From: Cristatella mucedo
Lineage: Eukaryota; Bryozoa; Phylactolaemata; Cristatellidae
Direction: 5' to 3'
Length of the DNA: 64,000 nucleotides
Assembly: GCA_009760855.2 (NCBI GenBank)
Contig: WPIO01000057.1
Coordinates: forward strand, 2,687,501 to 2,751,500
A model generated the notes under the pieces. That model did no database searches. It was given only the letters and a program-made list of their open reading frames with translations, and had not been told where the DNA came from. The position numbers were made by a program, and so were the translations under genes. Of this stretch, positions 32,275 to 44,215 are shown in pieces; positions within the stretch are counted from its first letter, which is position 1, and each line of letters opens with the position of its first letter.

Positions 32275-34520
32275 ACCCCTCCTTCAAGCATTTTTTTTTT
32301 GATCGGTGGTTGTAGTAGCAGTGTAGCCGACTGCGTTGGTAACAATGGAAGATACAGTTGGTCATAGTGAACGTAACTGTTACAGTGACTTGCAAGCTAG
32401 ATTTTCATTAGGTATCCATGAGCGTTAAAAAAGGCGACAAATAAAGGACAAATTACCTTAGGGCACTGTTCAGTGCTTTTACAGATGCAGTCTGATATCC
32501 ACACTCGTCAAATTTAACTGAATTGAAGACGTTTTATTTTAACCGTGCCAATGACTAGTATTGAATAATTGACTAATATTGCCTGAAAGATTTTCTCAAA
32601 TGAAAAAGTAAGAAACTGGATCAATATTATCAAAACAACTGATGTGTATAATTCACATATGGCATTAACATTCATATCATCGTCGTAGCATAAACTGTGA
32701 TCAGTTATACGAGGGAGAGTGGCATTTGCATTTACTCTACGGTGGGATTAGGACGATGCTATTTTCCATGTTTAGTTCTTCAAGCGTTTGCTACAGACTG
32801 CTGAGTATATGAGAGCGTGCTTATTAACAATGTTTTCATTTAATCAGTTATTTTATGGAGAGTATCTGCTGAGAATCAGAGGTGTGGTAAATTTTGCTAA
32901 TCCGACTCCTTGCTGATACATTGAAGTTCTTGAACGAGCAACTAATTTCCCAAGTACCGACCGTAAGCAAGTAACCCAACCAGAAAACCTAAGGATCTCT
33001 AAGCTGGTTACCTTGTTAAGTAGCCGATATTTCAGTATCAGCATGCTCCAACTCTTCGAGGTCAGAATGCTGCTCTACTAAAGCCGACTGAGCCACTGGT
33101 TTGTAGACCGAAAGCTTAGATGGTCCCACCAAAACGTCTTGGATTCAATTCCTTCAGGCCAGAAATCCTAATTGTAAACAGAGGCTTTAATTCTGCTATA
33201 ACTAGACTTCCGTAATGTAAAAGATTGTTTACGATTAGGTAACATTTGAATATCATTTTCTAGCTTACACTTACTTTAGACAGTTCATTAGACGCATGTT
33301 CAGCGAATGTAGCTTGTGTGCTAATTGTACTAACTTATTCCAGTCGGGTCGGTACATTTCTTCTGCAGCTTTTTCCGGAATAATAAAAAAAACTGGGTGC
33401 CAAAAAAACCACTGGCCTAGTCTCACGCCCAAATCTGACGTCTCCATTTATTTTAATTCTGGAAATATAATCATTTTTAATCATGCAGGATTGATTGAAA
33501 CATCGTTTATAACCTTTAGTCTTCGAATGAGTTTTCCGAAATAACTTTACGAGTGACCCTTTCCTCATCCTGTCCCCTTGGAGCTAGGCCCGAACGGTTG
33601 ACATTAGACTGATATAGCTAGAGTGACCGCACAAACAAAATTTATTTCTACAATTCAAAGGTGCTGTCATTAGCTTAAAAAGTGTAATTGGCGTTTGCTT
33701 TCAGAAGTTCTGACGTTCTGTCATGTCTGGGTGTGCATTCACTAACCCGCCCATCAAATGCAAAGGAATTTTCTTCTGTCAGCAGTTTCTAACAGTGTTT
33801 TAAGATTGCAGTAATTCAGTCTAATGGGACTTGTAAAGCAGATTCCACAAAGCTCTTTCTGTACCGAATGTACGCTTTGCCTACGTGGGGGTCAACAAGT
33901 ACATTGCTACATAATTGGCACTCAGAAAATTCTGGTACGTTGAGGCTACAGCTTTCTGAATTTGACATTCTACGTTACTCACCGTAATTTCTAAGATTAA
34001 AATAATGGTGGTCAAAGCTGCGCTTTGTGAGTGGATATTCTCTGTAAGCCACCAGCAGTAATTGGCTTGAAATACTTGCTTTCCAATCTCAGCTTTATGA
34101 CTGGATACTCCATGTGATGGTTCGTCAGTTGTAGACTTGAACTACTGGTGGTCGAAGCTCTGCTTTGTTACTTAAAAATCATCATAAGGCACCGTCCGTT
34201 CCTCCCCTAAAAAGCGGATTCATTACAGCCAAGGTTCAGAGAGATCTCAAATTTGTTTCCGAATGACTGTTATATTGTTGTCAATGACTTGACCACCTGT
34301 AATGTGAGTGGAATAAATCAGAATCGCATTAAAACTACAAGAGCAAACCAAAGCTATGCGAACAGTAATGAGCTTGACTATATCGTTTTTAAGTGCTCGT
34401 GATACATACTTTTGATTATTGGTACTAGGAATGATAAAACTGCCTTTGTTTGCGGACTCCTGTCTCGGCCTTTTGGTACCTTCTGCATTATCTTGCAAAC
34501 ACTAGCAGCTGTCCCCGGCT
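32275..34520 (+). repeat. Unit R copy R3
   Basis: 32290-32650 is the reverse complement of the outer right-arm sequence of R2 (15250-15600); for example, gaagatacagttggtcatagtgaacgtaa parallels the inverse of 15480-15510. 32650-33260 matches R1 1300-1920, and 33300-34520 matches R1 1970-3230. The array lies at about 33980-34200. This copy shows the fullest left arm in the window. Confidence 0.75.
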
Positions 34521-34975
34521 TAATCATAAAATGCTTATTATTATTATGCATATTATTAAACAGTCTTGAAACAATGTTTATCACTAGCTGCCGCCATACT
34601 GTCATCAACACTTGGATATAGTAGGTGCCTTTTCAGTTTCGAAGCCAAATCGAAATTTAAATGATGCAGCCGATCCTGAAATTTGTAGATAGTTAATAGT
34701 TTAGGCGGGAATTTGACAATCCGTCCATATTCTGATAGAGCCTAGAAACGTGATTGGTGCCAGCTAAGACCTTCCAATAAATAAAACTATAAAAGTCTAG
34801 TTAGCTAGCAGAAACAAAAAATTAACTATTAATGTATGGTGATGGCCGAATACTAGTATCTCCTTTTAAAACAAAGCAGTTTTCACTCAAGCGAAACAGC
34901 ATAGAGTTGTAAAAGCCGGCTGCAGTTCCATTATACAATCGTCAAGCTCGGTGAAAACTTTGCCAACACCACTGA
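34521..34975. repeat. Segment G, copy 2
   Basis: Homologous to 29471-29930, preceded by a short ATT-rich CR1-A-like tail (34530-34555) and followed by an antisense CR1-A copy. No coding frame. Confidence 0.75.
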
Positions 34976-35925
34976 TCTCTAATAATAATATATTAATGCA
35001 CTTAATAAAGCACCCTTAGGGATCTCGATCTTTTTCAGTTTGCCTAACATTCGCTGCAAATGGAAACGTGATTTAACGGTGAAAATTATCATGCTTGGTA
35101 AACAATATTAAAGGCATGGTTATTAGTGACATGCAGAGGGTCAGCTGGCAAGTGTGGCTTGCCAGCATGCACAGTGTAAGTATGCATAAGCAAATCATGT
35201 ACGAATCACCGGACCATACTAATTTTTACCTAAATAGGTGTGTTTTTAGGTTCTTTTCGAATGTGGTAAGGTCAGGGTATGTTCAGAAGCAGGTTGTGGT
35301 GGGGGGGGGTAAGTTTAATGCGGTGGGTACTTACGAAGTATATGCAGGGCCTCCAAAGTATTTGAGATGTGTATGAGGTTACAGTAGACTGTTGGATTCC
35401 CTAAAGCAGGTAGTAGGAAGCTTAGCCTGATGGAGGAGTATATCTGAGAGATAGGCTGGAGCCAAAGAATGTAGTGACCTGAAAGTGAGCAGCGAAACCT
35501 TAAAGTCAATATGTCGCATGACTGGTAGCCATTTCAGGTCGGCGAGAAGTGGTGTAAAGTGGCAACTGCGACCCTCCTAACAGACAAGCCTCGCTGCTGA
35601 GTTTGGCACCAGCTTTATTCGCCTTAGTGCACGTGCTTTTAGGCCAGTAAGCAGTGAGTTGCAGAAGTCGAGATGGAATGTCATGAATAACATGGAACAA
35701 CATGGACGTGGTATCCTTATCTAAACAACCTGAAATGTAGCAACGTTATGAAGCGGAAAATAGGGTGACTTGATTGTGGAGCATAAACGGTCGCCTGATG
35801 TGGGGTCGCTTTCGAACAGGACACCTAGATTTCGAGCTGTTTCAGCAGCAGATAGGCCAGTCAAGACAATATTGAGAGTCAGGCTTCCCAATTTGTGAAC
35901 CACAGTTGGTTTACCCACAAGCCGC
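34976..35925 (-). mobile_element. CR1-A 3' half, antisense
   Basis: Tail at about 34990-35050, UTR to 35230, C-terminal region to about 35700, thumb to 35918 (equivalent of VMGKPSVIQKLERL), 5'-truncated there. A 10-G run lies near 35303-35312. Frames are broken. Confidence 0.8.
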
Positions 35926-37534
35926 CTATTGCCAACACGTGCTGAGCATCAAATATCGGAAAACGAAATCCCTTTCGATCACCAATAATAGAATCGGAAC
36001 ATGTACCCACTTCACTACCACTATCACGGCCTCAAGCCTGCATGAGACAGCATACACAAGTCTAGAGAAGCCTGATAGTGGTCAGTGGCATATATTACTC
36101 TATTGTAGTAGTATGCTCTTAATCTCTCATTGGCACCAACCTGATATTGCCATGCACACAAATCCTGCACAATGGCAATACAAAATGAAGAGCAGCCCAG
36201 CTAAGTCTTCAGCCGATATATGACTGGCTTAGGAGAGTCCTTTCTTTGAAGATTCTAAAAAACGTCCCAATTTTATTTTTACAGCTGCAAACTTCTTTAT
36301 AGTATCGCCTTATAAAATACATTTGTCCTCCCTGGGTTTGCTTGGCAGTAATTTTGTCCCGTTGCTATGAGTTGTATTCATATCGCTCACAATTAGAAAG
36401 TCAGGGGTGCGATTAAAATGTGACTATTGTCACTTGTGGTGACGACCACATTGTCCTTAATACGGTTTAGGTCGCAAATCATTGTAAAAACACTGAAAAG
36501 ATAATTTTTCCTCATCCGTGCTAGCAGATGAACTACTCTCAGTTTTTACTAAAGATGCATAGCTGAACACTAGCAAACCATTGATCCTTAGTGAACCGTT
36601 CTTTCACCTTTACACTTCTAAACCCTAAACCTTGCTCCTGACCTACATCCTAGATTCAAATACTTTAATGCACCGAAATACAAGCAGCCACTTAACGTGA
36701 GCTGATTTCCAGTTTTGCAAGTGTACGTGACTTTACCATAACAATCAAGTATTTGAATTAGCACCCTATGTGAACTTACTCTCTTTGTAGGAATTTTAAA
36801 TTTTCTGTAAAAGATGCCCAATCGACTTGAGTGATTTTCCTGAGCAGAGGACAATTCCTTGAACCTTAATGAATGGTAGAATCAATATCGTAACAAAATT
36901 CCGTGACAATATAAGGACGGTCGAAATTTCAACAAACGCAGTCAAGCTTTTATCGTAGGCAGTAACATCGCGGGGCACTTTTCATGTGGTTGTTTCGTGA
37001 TCTACATTTGATACGATAAGTTAGAAAGCCATGGGGATACCCATATTTGCTTCACTAATCGAGATTGCTGCTGCGAGCTCAAGTTCTTTGCTGTCAGATA
37101 TTGCTTATGACAACAAAGTTGCAGCAACAGAACTACCTATCATCTTCTAACGTGTGGTGATTTCGCTCGATTCTACATTCTCTACATTCGTTAATTTACA
37201 GTTCCCAGTTAAGTCAGTGCATAATGGAAACACGATAAGTAAGTAGGTTGCCAATGCAAACTAATTTTCCTAATTGATCCAAAACTTCACTGGTCAGCTG
37301 TTCGAATTGTCCTGACGCCTATCAAAAGAATTTAGCTACAACAACGTCGCCACAATCGCATATTTACTTCTAATAGAGTCCTAAATACTTCTCTTAAGTG
37401 CTAACGTAGTTACTCCATAAGTTTCAGCTGCAAATGTTATGCACTCAAAGACCAAGACAACTGCTGCACCGATCATCTTTGTTTATCTTAAAATTGATAG
37501 CATATAGATATTAAAAATTGAGTTATGATGATGT
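35926..37534 (-). repeat. Segment S, copy S2
   Basis: Colinear with 15870-17440 (S1) and with the reverse complement of 48891-50415 (S3). A minus-strand 60-codon frame (36796-36978) and its S3 counterpart (49329-49511) resemble each other and end in LQKI/MQKI. They run into a CR1-A-like tail (36750-36800), so they are more likely repeat-derived than exonic. Confidence 0.7.
37108..37476 (-). pseudogene. Remnant of the small secreted-peptide gene (copy 2)
   Basis: Minus strand. Exon 1 is 37476-37414 (21 codons, MIGAAVVLVFECITFAAE..., a signal-peptide-like start), but the donor reads GTAACT. Exon 2 is 37318-37252, again 67 nt with acceptor gatag, and is fully open (starts ASGQFEQLTSEVLDQLGK). 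Its donor is lost (GCAACC). Exon 3 begins at 37181 after aatgtag. It contains a TAG at the eleventh codon and reaches the TAA shared with the other copies at about 37108. Exon 2 differs from copies 1 and 3 partly at synonymous third positions (GAG/GAA, CTA/CTG, GGT/GGA), which suggests past protein constraint. The family is unknown. Confidence 0.5.
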
Positions 37535-38164
37535 GATGCATCTCCATCCTTAACTCAAAAAACATTGAATACTAAGTGGGTGTTACACAAGTAAAGTCGG
37601 TATAGTGCTCGCACAGCCTACGAGGCTTTCGGTATGTAATCAGTAGCCAACAGACTTCGTCTCACCCAAAAAAGAGAAATTGAGAATCATGGCAGAGTCA
37701 GGAAACCCGTTGAGGAATTGACTCCCATAGAAGTATCAGCTCGCGAAAGCTCAAAAGGATGAGCCGCAGCAGGAGAAAACCAGTCGGTAGGTAATAATCC
37801 CCAAAGCCTATCACGGTGGCCTGGCGGCTTCTTTTGGAATTCCGGTCAAAAGGTAATTGCATAAACGAAGCTGAGACAGAAGTGTGAAGCTAGTTATGTT
37901 TATTTGCAAGCCAGTGTTAAAGGCAGCTCCTAATCCTAAATATTCATCAGCTGGCTGTACAAGCAGTATTTTGAATAAAGATTTTAAAATTGAGGCCATC
38001 TTCATAAGCCACACATAGACTTCGAGCACGTGGTAACGGTCGCACAACAGCATCTCCTCTTAAGAAGAGTGAAGCCTTTTAAGCCAGCCAAACCCTCAGG
38101 ATGTCCCATGAGCAGCAGTTCGGTTTAATCGTCATTGAGTTTCGAGAAATTTTCAGACATCCGG
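37535..38164 (-). mobile_element. CR1-B 3' half, antisense
   Basis: Matches 52085-52914 closely (shared internal deletions and changes) and 17441-18262 less closely. It joins the unit R arm at about 38164 (ttttcagacatccggac|atgactaaagc), the same junction as in R7 at 52914, so the insertion is older than the R4/R7 split. Confidence 0.78.
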
Positions 38165-41100
38165 ACATGACTAAAGCAGACTGAGCCCCTTCTTATTTGA
38201 CTGAAGGCTTATGTTGTTCCACCGTTAGATGCCAGTTCTGTGAACTCAGGGTGTACACTAAACATGCTGACTTGTTCGAGGCGGCTCGGTGCATTTCTTA
38301 TGCAGCTTCTACCTGATGATTTAAAAACGAAGTTGCTAAATGAGCCGTTTGCATAAACTTCCGACCGAATCAGAAATATGCATCAAGTTTTAGTTTTCGA
38401 AATTTAAACATCTTATATCAAGCTGAATAGAGTGAACCCAAGCCAATTACAGAGGATTTTCAGGAACACATATTGCAGTAGAGGGATTGACACTTCACAT
38501 TGAGCATAATTTTTCGATCCACCTTTCTTTAAATGATCTGCAATGTGCTTAAACGTAATTTAGTGTTTTCGAGTGAGATATGCAAATTTTTTAGTATTGC
38601 GAACGATTTTACACCTCACTATTCGAACAATATGTAATCATTGCTAAAAATTATCGATTTATTAACATGGTTCGTTGCTAAGCATATGGCATTAATTAAG
38701 CCAGACGCTTCTACCTTGAAACGAAGTCACAGAATTTAAAAAACAAGCAGCTCGTGTAAGAGCTACCTGAAACCAGAAACGTATTCATACCACCTGAAGA
38801 TTCTTATCATCATAAAAAAGTGTAATTCACATTTGCTTTGTGCAGTTTGGAGGTCCTGTTATTTCTGCACGTGAATTCCCTGATCTACTAATCAAAGGCA
38901 TACCAATTTACTTTCATCAGCGGTTTTTACGGCGAATCAGCTCATAGTCTTTCTATCCATTGAAACTCATCGAGTGGATTATGCAGATTTCTTCTTGTAC
39001 CAAATTTGCATTTTCCTTGCCTGAGGAACACAATTGCATTTTCAATTTCCAAGGACTTTGTTAAAGCACTTACGATGCAGGCAAAGATATATCAAGGGAT
39101 AAGCAGCCAGACACTGTCAAGCCGAATCTCTGCTTGGTGAATTATTTCTCTCTTAGTACAGCTCATATTTAAGCTTCGAATACGGGTGGTCACAGACCTG
39201 CTTTGTGATTTGAGTCTACCTGTCACGCTCCCTTAGTTCAAGGCTCAAAATACGATTGGTAAAAGCTCTGGCTTGTGATAGGATGTTTTCCATGTAAGGC
39301 TCTCTCAGTCCTAGGCTTGAAATACTGGTAGGCAAAGTTCTCCTTTCTGACCTACAATTGAAGCATAAGTAACTGTAATTTATATGCTTTATTATGGGTT
39401 AGAGTTTAGTTGAGGCGCACAGCGATTTCAAGACTGCTACCTTACGATTGCCATAATGTGCCTATGGTTTTGCTATGTGTATTGTAAAAGGAATAATTCA
39501 GCATTTGCATCTACACCAGAAAAGCGAAAATATAACTATGCTATCAGTGACGTTCTTTGCTATCCTGTTTGTGAGTGTCATCATGGGTCGCAGTACATAC
39601 TTTTGTTTTGTAAGCACTAATAACACAAAAATTTCTATAGTTCGCACCCTACTTTCTTAGCCTTCTAGCATTTTCTTAGTTTTCGTCAGAATCTGCCATT
39701 TTTCCTCTTCTTAGTCGTAAGATACTTCCAACAAAAGGTTTACTACGCTCCATGAGAGTAATCGTTTCTTCATCAACTGCTCGACTGAATATAGCTGGAA
39801 GATGTTGAGTTGTCATTAAAGTGAGTTCCATTATATGTTATCACAGCGATTCCATTTCTAAATCATTTTAGTAGAACACAGTTTAATAATATCGTAAACC
39901 TGATTTCGTAAATAAGCGTGGATAATCTTTCATTATCATCTTCAGTGTCTCTTATTTTACCTACCTAAAGCGTGCAGTGCAAGCAGCTTCTTCCGCTTTC
40001 GAGCTTTTAATACTGCAGTCAGTACCTGACTGTAGCAGGCTGGTATAGAAACAATAAAAATCATACAGTTGATAAATAGCTCTCATATTACTTACTCTAT
40101 TTGTAGGCGCTTTACCTTTGCTGCAAAGTACGATAGAATAGTTAGTTGTGGCAAGGTTGATTACCAACAAAAACTGAAGCTATCCTGCACATTTACCCTA
40201 CTGCTGATTATCTCTATCGAGTATGATGGACGGAGTCCTGATGGCACTCTCACCTATAGTCGAACTATCATTTGTTAGGTGATTGTTTCATGAGATGAGG
40301 GTACGATCGGGTCGTATTAAAACCCAGCAAGCACAAGGTTGTGCAGCGAAATCATCTTATTAGTTGCTACGACTATTAACTAATACAAATTGTTAAATTA
40401 ATGCAGTTATTAACCAATTAATCGCCTACTTTATGAAAATGACAAGTCCTTAAGCGCTAACGGCAGTCCAAAGAAAGTAATTTTAATGTTTAAATACCGA
40501 GAACATATTATTAGAATATTTTACTATTGTGATGTTCTCTCTTTCGCTATTACGAGATGAATTGTAGAGACAATCGTGTGACTTATCAAATCTATTTAAA
40601 AATGTGTTCGATTGTAATACAACAGAGCCTGAATGAAGCTTTCTATCAGCACTATCATCCTTACTTATGCAAAATAGTATTAACACCACAACTTAAAAGT
40701 TTCTAAGGTCATCAGGAGCTAATCCCTACCTACCAGGTAATAGGATCAGGACTGTGTCGTTAATGAAGTGAAATACAGACAGCTCATTCCGAAGTTACTG
40801 GTAATTGGCAAGCTTTTAATCTATTCACCTTAATGTAATATCTTATGCAAATAGCTCATTTTTGCAAAAGATATTTACCTATTCAGGTCAATGCTGCAGA
40901 AGGTTTGCACCGTGCCGGTCAAACAAGTCAGCATGTTTAGTGTATAACCTGAGTTCACGAGCAGCCGTCTAATGAATTTCTACAAGTAAATGGGAGCTAC
41001 GAAAAAAAATGTTAGCTGATCAAAAAATCATTGACAAATTGTAAGTTGAGTTATGGCAGCATTCAAGCATCGGTGCACAATTAGAAATTTCGGCCTGAAG

Positions 41101-41579
41101 TAATAGAATCCAAGAAGTCTTGGTCGGACCACCAAAGCCTACAGACAAATAAGCAGAGGCTCTGTCAGCTTTAGTAGAGCAACAGTTTGACCTCGAAAAC
41201 TTGCAACGTGCTGGTACTGAAGCTCCGGGTATTTATCAAGGTAGCAAAACCTAGATATCTGATTTGATCGGTTCATACATCAGAGAGTTAGCCGATAAAC
41301 AATGCCAACGGTTGTTAGCACGAGGCATGGAGTAGCAAGAAGCACGACAGCCTTCGCCCCCTCTCACACACTAGTCCACTCCACTCCTCCAGTCGTCTCG
41401 TTGACCCCGATGATTTATCGAGGACCACAACTGTGCTGCAGCCGACCCTGATAGTGAATCCACCCTTTGGCCACCAGCTTGTTACAGGCCTGTGTCTATG
41501 CCACATCACAGGTGGGCCACATATATACATACCAGCTACAATCTATAGGTTTTCACGTTGGGTTGCTTGCTTACGGCCG
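38165..41579 (+). repeat. Unit R copy R4 (both arms)
   Basis: Left arm 38165-38490, interior with array (39172-39420), antisense CR1-A-like tail at 40075-40150, then right arm 40680-41579 in inverse orientation. It lacks the 1.1 kb of interior equivalent to 12250-13370 and one of the two 92-bp units (single unit at about 41437). The right arm is cut short: 41579 joins directly to sequence equivalent to 61333, a deletion of about 1.26 kb relative to R7/R8. Confidence 0.78.
39541..39612 (+). other. Signal-peptide-like frame in unit R interior (weak)
   Basis: ATGCTATCAGTGACGTTC opens MLSVTFFAILFVSVIMGRST, a hydrophobic N-terminus, followed after eight codons by GTAAGC. The equivalent stretch in R2 and R7 keeps the ATG but is frameshifted, and R1 and R5 do not keep the frame. 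It may be a relic exon or chance. Confidence 0.2.
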
Positions 41580-42294
41580 AATGACCAACAAGCATATATG
41601 GCTAGGAGTGACGCCCACAAGGTCAGCATGCAAATTTGGTTAATGGCAAAATTTGCATCTTCAGCACACAAAAGCTGATACTGAGCAAAGTACAGGGACT
41701 AACTAAATGCGTTTATAAGTAGATGCGTTCCTTTTTTCTTCATAAATTTCAATAAGTAAAAAGACATCTTGAAGCAAGTCGGGAGTCAGTGCCAGGCTTT
41801 GGGAGCATGCAAACAAAGAGGGATGACCCAGAACTATTTGAGATTCGTCAAATAAAGGACCATAGTACAATATATGCAAGTCTAAATAACAGTTAGCTTC
41901 CCTAATTAGATTCAATCAGCTTCACGTTGAACCGAATGCTTTTTTCGGCAGCCTAATGTGCCTATGATAGTCGTGCACACTTAATTATTATATCTGTAAT
42001 AGAACCATAGTCATTAGGCTATCTGAGTACTCAATCCCTTTTCTACGTAATTGAAAATCCATGAAAAGAGAGCTATATTGCATGGGTAAGAGCAGCCAGC
42101 TCAATGAACAGAAGTCAAAACTAGGTTAGTGGTTACACAAATAGTTCCACCATGTATATGTGGTTAGTGGCAGGATGTTATTTGACTGTATGCTTAAGCT
42201 CACACAAGATGAATCTCATGGATGCACTGAATGCTGCAATAAATACGTGTTTAGGTTAGTTTCAAACCCGGTCAAGACTCTGGATAGCTTGACA

Positions 42295-42930
42295 AATGTA
42301 ACGTAATGCATCGCCCGCCATCTGTCACCACACAATGTCACAACCACTATTTGGGGGTTTTGCAGGAAAGTTTTGTATAGCCCACTCACAACCTAAGCGG
42401 CTTTCGGCATGCATTCGGTAGGTAATAGACTCCGTCTCACGCAACAAAAAAGAAAGTAGTAAGCCTTGCAGAGTCATGAGAGCAGTTGAGGTAGTGAGTA
42501 GTACAAAAGTAGCAGCTCAGGGCTGCTGAAAATAATGAGCCCTTATCGTAGGGTATTCGATGTTGCCTAAGAATTTTGGAAGAGAGTTCCACAGTCTAAG
42601 ACCTGCGGAACTATAATAATATAATATAATATAATTCATTTGTATAGCGCCCCAAGATAACTAAATCTCTATTTAGGCGATTAACACATGCCTCAGGGCT
42701 CGAGCCCACGACCTCGGCCAGACCTTAGTCGGGCTAGCACCTTGACCGCTGGACCAACCCAGCTTTGGAGAACTAAAGTTTCTGTCGCCAACGGTCTTTA
42801 AATGCAGGAATGGGACAACCAATTTAGCGACCACACTAGACCTGTGGACTGGAACTGGCTGAAACTGGTGCAGCAGTTCAGCTAGGTACGCAGGAGCCAA
42901 GACGTGGCCGAACTTGTTGGTCAGCGTAAG
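42295..42930 (-). mobile_element. CR1-B 3' fragment nested in CR1-A (R5), carrying a SINE
   Basis: The inverted equivalent of 5330-5595 and of 62040-62525. It has the 3' tail at about 42297-42330 (gtaacgtaatgcatc), the block 'tctcacgcaacaaaaaagaaagtag', and the coding end near 42890-42925. It is longer than its paralogues by the 156-bp SINE insertion plus duplication. Confidence 0.78.
42614..42769 (-). mobile_element. tRNA-derived SINE with CR1-A-like 3' tail
   Basis: Read on the minus strand, the element has an A-box-like TGGTCCAGCGGTCAAGG, a B-box-like GGGCTCGAGCCC about 45 nt later (core GCTCGAGCC, one mismatch to GWTCRANNC), and a CR1-A-type tail (cgcctaaatagagatttag...ggggcgctat). It ends in an (ATAAT)n repeat. 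The spacing of about 45 nt, longer than in ordinary tRNAs, resembles class II (Leu/Ser) tRNAs. The target duplication GAACTA is at 42608-42613 and 42770-42775, and the paralogue at about 62353 (cagaactaaagtt) is the empty site. It would be mobilised by the CR1-A machinery through the shared tail; that part is inference. Confidence 0.85.
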
Positions 42931-44215
42931 AACCGGATTTAGGGAGAAATGAAAGCAGGGTATCCGAAGGAAATGACGTTTCCACAAGGTACGGGTATAC
43001 GATTAGATTCCGAAAAGCAGGCTGTATGGTGCTTAGCCTGTTGGGGGTAGGCATTCGATAGATTGACTGAAGCTAGGCAATGAAGTTACAGAAAAAGTAA
43101 GTGACAACACTTGGAAGTCGATGCATTGCTTGACTACAAGTTACTGCAGGTCTGTGAGTTTTAGTTTGATGTAGCACCCCTGAAAATCTCTGTAGAAATG
43201 TATAGCTGTGGCATCAGGCACCAACTGTAACCAGCGACGGCACAGGCCGGCAGACCAGTAACCGGTGAGTTAGTGAAGTCGTGACCGGATGTAACGAAAC
43301 TACGGGTCTACTTCAATGCGATATCAATATCTAACCAAACCCACATTTTAGAAATGATATGTTGCCGAAAGAAAGCTGAGTTCTCTGGTGCTGATGTAGT
43401 CCTCTAAAAATGGCCAAACTAGAACATCAGGACACCTATTATTCGCCACCTTTGCTGCAAATGTTAAGCACGAAGAAAGAGATTGGGCTCTCCTACGGCT
43501 CTTCATGAAGTGCATTTTTATCATTATTACTATTATCAATGTTATTTGCACAAATTCAATCGAGTAGATATATAAGTGGGCGGAATTTAAGTGTAGGAAT
43601 TGAAATTTTTTTTAAAGTTGGCGTAACTATACCCAGAAGGTATGTTTTGGTATGTTTCTCTTCGAAACATTTCTCTAAACGCCACGTGCAAATGTCATCA
43701 ATACAAGCAGCAAGGGCTCTGATACAAATCGACAGGCTGGATGGTTCGGACGAAACTAAACAAAGGTACTAGTTACTGCAATCCGCATTAAGATAAAATC
43801 CTTGAATGTGCCTTGCAATTACGTTGCAAGAGGGAGAGTGTAAACCGTGAATGAAACCGGAACAAGAGAGAACCACGAAGCCCTCTATGCTTCAGAGATT
43901 TTCTGATGATCTTTGTCAATTGACACAGATTATTTCTATGGAGTCTCCCACTTCGCTAAGACCGGAATCTTTGGACAGCAATGCGAGTGTTTTTAAAGCG
44001 ATGCTTGGTGCTGAAAAAGGACTTAGTGATCGTTGATACTGAAATCTTTTGAGGAACAAAAGCGCATATATGCTTCCTAATTCTGCTGTACTAAGTGTGT
44101 CGTATTTACTTGAAGCAACTCTGAATTATTGGACATTTTAGCTTTAACTGCAGACTAGAACTTACGAGTGACGTTTGAAGATTTATTAAATGAGTTACGC
44201 TGATCAGATATAACT
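42931..44215 (-). mobile_element. CR1-A remnant in R5, antisense
   Basis: The inverted equivalent of 4065-5330: the RT catalytic region near 43770-43830, and the region of 'ctttgtcaattgacacag...gagtctcccac' at about 43910-43955. Heavily decayed; the rest of this copy continues at about 42000-42290 beyond the nested CR1-B. Confidence 0.72.

Noticed and set aside
36796..36978. 60-codon frame resembling 49329-49511, possible further exon of the relic gene
   Set aside because: The frame runs into a CR1-A-like tail and the third copy (16583-16861) differs in frame, so a repeat origin is more likely.
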